In this document: positions 58,610-64,000 of the stretch, in pieces
Numbering within the stretch: position 1 is the first letter of the stretch
How the letters are laid out: each line of letters starts with the position of its first letter
From: Siccirubricoccus deserti
GTDB lineage: Bacteria; Pseudomonadota; Alphaproteobacteria; Acetobacterales; Acetobacteraceae
Direction of reading: 5' to 3'
Length of the DNA stretch: 64,000 bases
NCBI RefSeq assembly: GCF_014283215.1
Contig: NZ_JACOMF010000001.1
Span: 124,001-188,000, forward strand
Translations under genes and position numbers: made by a program
The notes under the pieces: generated by a model
The model's input: the letters and a program-made list of their open reading frames with translations, nothing else
What the model was told of the DNA's origin: nothing
Databases searched by the model: none

Positions 58610-59437
58610 CTACGCCGCCCAGTCCGGCGCGAAGCCTGGATTGACCAGGCGACGGCCCTTCGGCAGCGCCGCAAGGGCCGCCAGATCGTCGGCGTCGAGA
58701 ACCAGCTCGGTCGCCGCCAGATTCTCCCTCTGCCGGGCCGGCGATGCGGCCTTCGGGATCGCCGCCACGCCAGGCATCGCCAGCAGCCAAGCCAGCGCCA
58801 CCTGCGCCGGGGTTGCTCCATGCTTCTCCGCGATGCCGCGGATCACCGGATCGTCCAGCACCTGCCCCTTGGCGACCGGCGTGTAGCTGGTCAGGACGAT
58901 GCCCTGCGCCCTGGTGTAGTCCAGCAGCCGCTGCTGCGAAAGGTAGACGTGGTGCTCCACCTGCAGGCAGGCGATGGGCGCGATCTTCGCCTCCACAGCG
59001 GCCCGCAGCAGACCGAGCGGGAAATTCGCCACGCCGACCGCCCTGGCGCGCCCTTCCGCCAGGATCCGCGCCTGCGCCGCCAGCACCGAGGGCAGATCGA
59101 GTTGTGGGCTCGGCCAATGCACCAGCAGCAGATCAACATAGGGCTGGGCGAGCCGGTCCAGGCAGGCGTCGAAGCCACGGCGGAAGGCATCGCCCTGGGG
59201 CTTGTCCCACCATACCTTGGTGGTGAGGTAGACCTCATCGCGCCGCAGGCCGCTGGCATTGATGGCGGCGCCGACCGCTGCCTCATTGCCGTACATCTCG
59301 GCGGTGTCGATGTGGCGGTAGCCAAGGCCGAGGGCGGATTCCACCGCTGCCTGGCACGCGGCGCCCTGCATCGGCCAAGTACCGAAGCCGAGCCGCGGCA
59401 GGCGCGTCAGCGCGCTTTCGAAGAACGGGATGGTCAT
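58610..59437 (-). CDS. Aldo/keto reductase
   Basis: A 275-residue AKR with the catalytic tetrad visible: Asp and Tyr in HIDTAEMYGNE, Lys in VYLTTKVWW and His in LLLVHWPSP. The C-terminal IPKAASPARQRENLAA is the NADPH 2'-phosphate loop. It reduces aldehydes or ketones such as methylglyoxal or 2,5-diketogluconate; the substrate is not determined. It follows the WD40 gene by 11 bases and closes a CobW-WD40-AKR unit. Confidence 0.94.
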   Translation of the reverse strand: MTIPFFESALTRLPRLGFGTWPMQGAACQAAVESALGLGYRHIDTAEMYGNEAAVGAAINASGLRRDEVYLTTKVWWDKPQGDAFRRGFDACLDRLAQPYVDLLLVHWPSPQLDLPSVLAAQARILAEGRARAVGVANFPLGLLRAAVEAKIAPIACLQVEHHVYLSQQRLLDYTRAQGIVLTSYTPVAKGQVLDDPVIRGIAEKHGATPAQVALAWLLAMPGVAAIPKAASPARQRENLAATELVLDADDLAALAALPKGRRLVNPGFAPDWAA

Positions 59438-59448
59438 CGGAAGCCCCT

Positions 59449-60486
59449 CTACCGGCGGGAAAGATCGACCATGCCGGCGAAGCCGGTCTCGGTGCCGAAG
59501 GCGAGATGGGTGCCAGCGGCATTCCAGCCGATGGCCGAGACCGCGCCATGCCCCGGCGCCGCCACCGGCACCACCTTGCCCGACGCGATCTCCGCCAGCA
59601 GTACCAGCCCATCGGCGAAGCCGGCCGCGACGATCTCGTGTTGGGGATGGCAGGCGACGGCGCTGCACAGCACGCCATCGCCGCCGGCCAGCTCGGTTGG
59701 CGCCTTGCCCATCGGCCCGCCGCCGAAGAACGGCCAGATCACCACGCTGTCGGCACCGCTGGTCGCCAGCCACTTGCCGCGGGCGGTGAAGGAGAGAAAG
59801 CGGGTCTTCGACGGGTAGCCGGACATGCGCATATGCTGGCTGTCGGACAGGCGCCAGCCGTGCAGGGCATTCTCCTGCATCGCCGTCACCACATGGGTGC
59901 CGTCCGGGCTGATGGCGATGGCGGCGTGGCTGCCCTTCCATTCCAGCACTCGCGGCTTGCCGTCCTTGGCGGCGACGAACCACAATGAGGCGCCGTTGTA
60001 ATGGCTGGCGGCGACGCGCTTGCCGCGGGCATCGAAGGCAATGCCGCCGACCGCGCTGGGGTGCGCCAGGGTCTTGAGCGCCTCCCCCTTGGCGTCGAAC
60101 AGGTGCAGCTGCTTGCCGACCGCGGCGGCGCGCAGCCCGCTCTCATGCGCGGCGACATGCTCGACCCATTTCATCGTGCCGAGCCTGGCGATCTCGCCCA
60201 CCGTGCCATCCGGCGTGATGCGCACCAGCCTGCCATCGTCGCCACCGGTCAGGAAGCCATCCTTCGCATCCGCCGCGAGCGACAGCACCGCGCCGTCATG
60301 CGCTGCGGCGGCAGCCCAGGCCTCGGCCGGCTGACCGGGGCGGGCGACATGCACCATGCCGTCGCCGAGGCCGAAGCCGCAGCTGCCGTCCCGGCCGAAG
60401 GCGAGCCCCACCACCCAGGCGCCGAGGTCGCGCGAGACGCCGCGGCTTTCGAGCAGGAAATCGGCGCCTCCGGAGGTCTCGCTCAT
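59449..60486 (-). CDS. WD40-repeat beta-propeller protein associated with CobW GTPase
   Basis: This 345-residue cytoplasmic protein has about seven WD-type blades, for example [56 protein letters not shown] and [19 protein letters not shown]. No catalytic domain is present. ATG 60486 overlaps the CobW stop by four bases (ATGA), so the two proteins are made together and may interact. Confidence 0.88.
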   Translation of the reverse strand: MSETSGGADFLLESRGVSRDLGAWVVGLAFGRDGSCGFGLGDGMVHVARPGQPAEAWAAAAAHDGAVLSLAADAKDGFLTGGDDGRLVRITPDGTVGEIARLGTMKWVEHVAAHESGLRAAAVGKQLHLFDAKGEALKTLAHPSAVGGIAFDARGKRVAASHYNGASLWFVAAKDGKPRVLEWKGSHAAIAISPDGTHVVTAMQENALHGWRLSDSQHMRMSGYPSKTRFLSFTARGKWLATSGADSVVIWPFFGGGPMGKAPTELAGGDGVLCSAVACHPQHEIVAAGFADGLVLLAEIASGKVVPVAAPGHGAVSAIGWNAAGTHLAFGTETGFAGMVDLSRR

Positions 60487-61469
60487 ACCGTCCCCTCGGC
60501 GTCCACCTGGCAGGCCTCGAAGCCGCGGCGCAGCACCGGCCGATTCAGGTCGCGGCCGATGAAGACCAGCTTGGAGCGGCGCGGATCGCCCTCCTTCACC
60601 GGGCCGATGAAATCACCATCGGCGATCATGTGCACCGCCTGGAATGCGAAGCGGCGGTCGTCATTGGCGTAGTAGAGGATGCCCTTGGTGCGCAGCAGGT
60701 CCTGGCCCTTGTTGGCGAGGAGCTGGCTGATCCAGGCGTTGAAGCGCTCCGGGTCGATCGGCCGCGACACCTCGAAAGAGAGCGAGTTGATCTCGCCATC
60801 ATGCTCGTGGTCATCCTCGCCCGAGAGGAATTCCGGCTCGCGCTCCAGGATGCGCTTCAGGTCGAAGGCCTCGCGGCCGATGACGGCGTCGATCGGCACG
60901 TCGGATTTCGTGCTGCGGCGGATCTCGGCATAGGGGTTGATGGCGCGGATCCGCCGCTCCACCTCCTCCGCCTCGGCCTCGGTGACCAGATCCATCTTGT
61001 TCAGCAGGATGATGTCGGCGAAGGCGATCTGCTCCACCGCTTCCTTGCTGTCGGCCAGCCGGGCCGGCAGGTTCTTCGCATCCACCAGGGTGACGATGGC
61101 GTCGAGCCGGGTGGCGCGCTTCACATCCTCATCGGCGAAGAAGGTCTGCGCCACCGGAGCGGGGTCGGCGAGGCCGGTCGTCTCGACGATGATGCCGTCG
61201 AATTTGCCGCGGCGCTTCATCAAACCGCCGATGATGCGGATCAGGTCGCCACGCACGGTGCAGCAGATGCAGCCGTTGTTCATCTCGAAGACTTCCTCGT
61301 CGGTATCGACGACGAGGTCGTTGTCGACGCCGAGCTCGCCGAACTCATTGATCACCACGGCGAATTTCTTGCCGTGGTTCTCGCTGAGGATGCGGTTGAG
61401 CAGGGTCGTCTTGCCGGCGCCGAGGTAGCCGGTGAGGACGGTGACGGGGACTTGGGTGGTCTCGCTCAT
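60483..61469 (-). CDS. CobW/COG0523 metal-chaperone GTPase
   Basis: The 328-residue protein has Walker [10 protein letters not shown] (residues 14-22), the metal-binding CxCC in [13 protein letters not shown] (Cys67, Cys69, Cys70), [18 protein letters not shown] and a C-terminal CobW_C domain. An acidic, His-containing insertion ([10 protein letters not shown]) may also bind metal. COG0523 members insert or sort zinc or cobalt. ATG 61469 has GGAG seven bases upstream. No zinc uptake regulator site was recognised upstream. Confidence 0.93.
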   Translation of the reverse strand: MSETTQVPVTVLTGYLGAGKTTLLNRILSENHGKKFAVVINEFGELGVDNDLVVDTDEEVFEMNNGCICCTVRGDLIRIIGGLMKRRGKFDGIIVETTGLADPAPVAQTFFADEDVKRATRLDAIVTLVDAKNLPARLADSKEAVEQIAFADIILLNKMDLVTEAEAEEVERRIRAINPYAEIRRSTKSDVPIDAVIGREAFDLKRILEREPEFLSGEDDHEHDGEINSLSFEVSRPIDPERFNAWISQLLANKGQDLLRTKGILYYANDDRRFAFQAVHMIADGDFIGPVKEGDPRRSKLVFIGRDLNRPVLRRGFEACQVDAEGTV

Positions 61470-61963
61470 TCGGGGGCTCCGCGGGGCGGGGTTCGGTTGG
61501 CCGGGAATATGGGACGGCCGGCGCCGTGGGGCAAAGGGCCCGGGTCGGGTCAGGGCCGGGGCCGGGGCGGCATGCGGCACGGCGGCGGCGGGCATGTCGC
61601 GGCACTCGGCCATGACGTCGCCTCTATCGGCGAGGGCCGCGTCGGGGATGCTGTCCCCGGCCCCCCCCGCTGGAGGGCAACCAGGCGTCCTTGAGGACCG
61701 CGGCGTGGATCCGGGCTTTGTGGTTCTCGAAGAACTGGCTCAGGCGAGAGCCATCATGGCGCTCCAACTACACCAATACAGTCAGGGAGCATGTCAGCAT
61801 GCACTGCATATGCCCGCAGGCAACATTCCCTGCAAAACAGTCCCACCACTGATGATACACGCCGCAACCCAGATCGAGGTCTGGAGGGACGCTTGTCCCC
61901 CCAGCAGGTGTTCGGGAACAGCATCCCCGATCTACTTTCCTAGTATTTCAATATCGAAGCCAA
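61470..61963. other. Intergenic stretch, no supported gene
   Basis: About 490 bases between two minus-strand genes, with mixed composition and a run of eight C at about 61665. One minus-strand frame gives [20 protein letters not shown], which looks protein-like but has no start or family. It could be a gene remnant. The promoter of the CobW unit should lie near 61470-61550. Confidence 0.45.
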
Positions 61964-63295
61964 TCAGGCCGCCTCCGCTCGGATCGCTGCCTCCAATGTC
62001 CCGATCAGCCGGTCCACATGCGGCTTCTCGACGATCAGCGGCGGCGAAAGGGCGATGATGTCGCCGGTCACCCGGATCAGCACGCCGTCATCGAAGCAGC
62101 GGCGGAACACCTCCATCGCCCGCTGGCCGGGCTTGCCGGCGCGTGGCGCCAGTTCGATGCCGGCGGTCAGCCCGCAGTCACGGATATCGACGACATTAGG
62201 CGCCGCGCGCAGGCTGTGCGCCGCCTCCTGCCAATAGGGCTCGATCGCCAGCGCCCTGCCGGGCAAATCCTCGGCCCGGTGCACCTCCATGGTGGCGATG
62301 GCGGCGGCGGCGGCCAGCGGGTGGCCGGAATAGGTATAGCCGTGGAACAGCTCGATCCCGCCCGGCGCGCCTTCGACGATGGCGGCGTAGACGCTGTTCT
62401 TCACCGCGACCGCGCCCATGGGCACGGCGGCGTTGGTCAGCCCCTTCGCCATGGTCATGATGTCCGGCGTCACGCCCAGCCGCTCGGCGCCGAAGTTGGT
62501 GCCGAGGCGGCCGAAGCCGGTGATGACCTCATCGAAGATCAGCAGGATGCCGTATTTGTCGCAGATCGCCCGCAGCCGCTCCAGATAGCCCTTGGGTGGG
62601 ACCAGCACGCCGGTGGAGCCCGCCACCGGCTCCACCATCACCGCGGCGATGGTCTCGGCGCCGTGCAGCGCGACCAGGTTCTCCAGCGCATCGGCAAGCT
62701 GCGCGCCATGCTCGGGCAGCCCTTTGGAGAAGAGGTTCTCCGCCAGCCCATGGGTATGCGGCAGGTGATCCACATAGGGCAGCAGTGCGCCGAATTGCTT
62801 GCGGTTGCCGCCGATGCCGCCCACCGACATGCCGCCGAAGCCGACCCCGTGATAGCCCCGCTCCCGCCCGATCAGCCGCACCCGGCTGCTGTCGCCACGC
62901 GCCTTGTGGTAGGCGAGCGCGATCTTCAGCGCGGTGTCGGCGCTCTCCGAGCCGGAGTTGGTGAAGAAGACCTTGTCCATGCCATCGGGCGTGATCTCGG
63001 CGACCCGCGCCGCCGCCTCGAAGGCGATGGGGTGGCCGAGCTGGAAGGTCGGTGCGTAGTCGAGGATGGCGGCCTGCTGCTGGATCGCTTCCTTGATCTC
63101 GCGCCTGCCATGCCCGGCGTTGCAGCACCAGAGCCCGGCCGTGCCGTCCAGGATCTCCCGCCCGTCCGGGGTGAAATAGGACATGCCCTCGGCCCGGGCG
63201 ATCATCCGCGGGTTGGCCTTGAAGTAGCGGTTGTCCGAATAGGGCATCCAATAGGCGTCGAGGTTGTTCGGGCGCGACACGCTGAGCTCGTTCAT
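61964..63295 (-). CDS. Class III omega-aminotransferase (beta-alanine-pyruvate type)
   Basis: A 443-residue PLP enzyme with NLDAYWMPYSDNRYFKANPR, FTNSGSESADTALKIALAYH, LLIFDEVITGFGRLG and the PLP lysine in MTMAKGLTNAAVPMGAV. Motifs and length fit the omega-amino acid:pyruvate transaminase group. ATG 63295 has AGGAG nine bases upstream and is preferred over the in-frame start at 63331. It is divergent from the GST gene. Confidence 0.94.
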   Translation of the reverse strand: MNELSVSRPNNLDAYWMPYSDNRYFKANPRMIARAEGMSYFTPDGREILDGTAGLWCCNAGHGRREIKEAIQQQAAILDYAPTFQLGHPIAFEAAARVAEITPDGMDKVFFTNSGSESADTALKIALAYHKARGDSSRVRLIGRERGYHGVGFGGMSVGGIGGNRKQFGALLPYVDHLPHTHGLAENLFSKGLPEHGAQLADALENLVALHGAETIAAVMVEPVAGSTGVLVPPKGYLERLRAICDKYGILLIFDEVITGFGRLGTNFGAERLGVTPDIMTMAKGLTNAAVPMGAVAVKNSVYAAIVEGAPGGIELFHGYTYSGHPLAAAAAIATMEVHRAEDLPGRALAIEPYWQEAAHSLRAAPNVVDIRDCGLTAGIELAPRAGKPGQRAMEVFRRCFDDGVLIRVTGDIIALSPPLIVEKPHVDRLIGTLEAAIRAEAA

Positions 63296-63423
63296 CGGGG
63301 CGGTCTCCTGGGCGGTGCCAACCAAGCCCAAGGCGCCGCCCGCCGCAAGCCTTACCCCTCCCGCCGCGAGCCGCCGCGTGGCAGGTTGCGCCCGGATATC
63401 GGGCAGATGACGGAGACAAGGGC

Positions 63424-64000
63424 ATGACCGAGGGCAGGCTGGTGATCGGCAACAAGCGCTACTCCTCCTGGAGCCTGCGCGGCTGGTTGGCGGTGCAGCT
63501 CGCCGCCCTCGACGTGACGGAGGTGGTCATTCCGTTGCAGGAAGGCCCGTCCGCCGCGGTCGCCGCGGCGACGCCGGCGGGGCTGATGCCCTATCTGGAG
63601 CATCGCGGCGCCCGGGTCTGGGAGAGCCTGGCGATCTGCGAATACTGCGCCGAGCTGGCGCCGGGGCTCTGGCCGGTCGATCCCGTGCTGCGGGCGCATG
63701 CCCGCTCCATCGCCGCCGAGATGCACGCCGGTTTCCGCGGCCTGCGCCAGGCGATGCCGATGAACCTCGGCCGGGAGTTTCCCGGCGGCGGCCGCACGCC
63801 GGAGGCGCTGGCCGATATCACCCGGATCGAGGCGATCTGGCGGGAGGGGCGGGCGCTCACCGGCGGCCCCTTCCTCGGCGGCGCCGAATTCGGCCTGGTG
63901 GATGCGATGTACGCCCCGGTCGCCACCCGCTTCCTGACCTGGCAGCCAGAGCTGGCGGCCGACACGCTGGACTACGTCGCGGCGGTGCGGGCGCATCCGC
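63424..64000 (+). CDS. Glutathione S-transferase-family protein, partial
   Basis: The gene starts at ATG 63424 and runs off the right edge after 192 codons. The thioredoxin-like domain shows LVIGNKRYSSWSLRGWLAVQ (the active-site Ser/Tyr region), then GLMPYLEHRGARVWESLAIC, with the cis-Pro and the ES motif. The helical C-terminal domain begins AHARSIAAEMHAGFRGLR. GSTs conjugate or reduce electrophiles with glutathione. Length and end are unknown. Confidence 0.93.
   Translation, partial: MTEGRLVIGNKRYSSWSLRGWLAVQLAALDVTEVVIPLQEGPSAAVAAATPAGLMPYLEHRGARVWESLAICEYCAELAPGLWPVDPVLRAHARSIAAEMHAGFRGLRQAMPMNLGREFPGGGRTPEALADITRIEAIWREGRALTGGPFLGGAEFGLVDAMYAPVATRFLTWQPELAADTLDYVAAVRAHP

Noticed and set aside
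61730-61830. Short palindromes around GCATGTCAGCATGC as a repeat array or regulatory site
   Set aside because: They are irregular, not tandem and not conserved elsewhere in the window.
1-64000. tRNA, rRNA, prophage or replication-origin signals
   Set aside because: No segment read as a tRNA cloverleaf, rRNA, phage structural gene or DnaA-box cluster was recognised by eye; a covariance-model search would be decisive.

Overview
The window is very GC-rich DNA (roughly 70% or more by eye in most genes) from an alphaproteobacterium. It most resembles an acetic-acid-bacteria relative such as Roseomonas (Acetobacteraceae). This is inferred from codon bias, a Bug-type tricarboxylate-binding protein, the timA-mltA/secB neighbourhood, an HWE/HisKA_2 sensor kinase and an ECF42 sigma factor with a DGPF partner. 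No rRNA, tRNA, CRISPR array or prophage was recognised.

Layout. 1-9.1 kb is ordinary metabolism and signalling: a PIN-domain tail, a luciferase-like oxidoreductase, a DapA-family lyase, two small membrane proteins, a frameshifted EF-hand protein, NfeD with an SPFH protein, an SDR plus MaoC hydratase, and a sensor kinase. 9.3-13.2 kb is a disturbed stretch. A Bug receptor is followed by a truncated IS256-type transposase that has removed the start of an HD-domain (PhnZ-like) gene, then IS5-type debris. After that comes an AT-rich islet of about 0.8 kb, bounded by inverted repeats, that encodes a 65-residue peptide with a double-glycine leader. A chlorite dismutase-family gene follows.

13.5-28.8 kb holds a flavodoxin, a CinA-like protein whose amidase centre is degenerate, a WD40-caspase protein beside a glycine-zipper lipoprotein, an orphan Phd antitoxin, an ABC-F ATPase and an ArsR/SRPBCC pair with a visible operator. 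A five-gene minus-strand cluster (DGPF, ECF42 sigma, VOC, BNR-repeat protein, MoaD-like) follows, then an MFS transporter and two small exported proteins. 29.2-33 kb is a 1263-residue animal-type heme peroxidase with RTX repeats. 33-38.7 kb has an NtrC-type two-component pair (kinase frameshifted), a methyltransferase and a double-PAS kinase.

39-45.6 kb has a PEP-CTERM choice-of-anchor protein, a 2OG-Fe oxygenase overlapped with an orphan LutA-like protein, mltA-timA, a histidine phosphatase and secB. 45.7-56.8 kb is a surface-polysaccharide operon (two DegT-type aminotransferases, two glycosyltransferases, a WecB-like epimerase, a membrane NDP-sugar dehydratase). A lower-GC two-gene DHH-phosphoesterase/UV-endonuclease module and a transposase-derived gene lie inside it. 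Hairpin repeats lie on either side of that insertion. 56.8-64 kb returns to single genes and a CobW-WD40-aldo/keto reductase cluster, an omega-aminotransferase and the start of a glutathione S-transferase.

Best candidates for something new: the double-glycine-leader peptide in its repeat-bounded islet, the DHH-UvdE module, and the secreted WD40-caspase/lipoprotein pair. Three genes carry an apparent single-base loss; these may be assembly errors and should be checked before being called pseudogenes.
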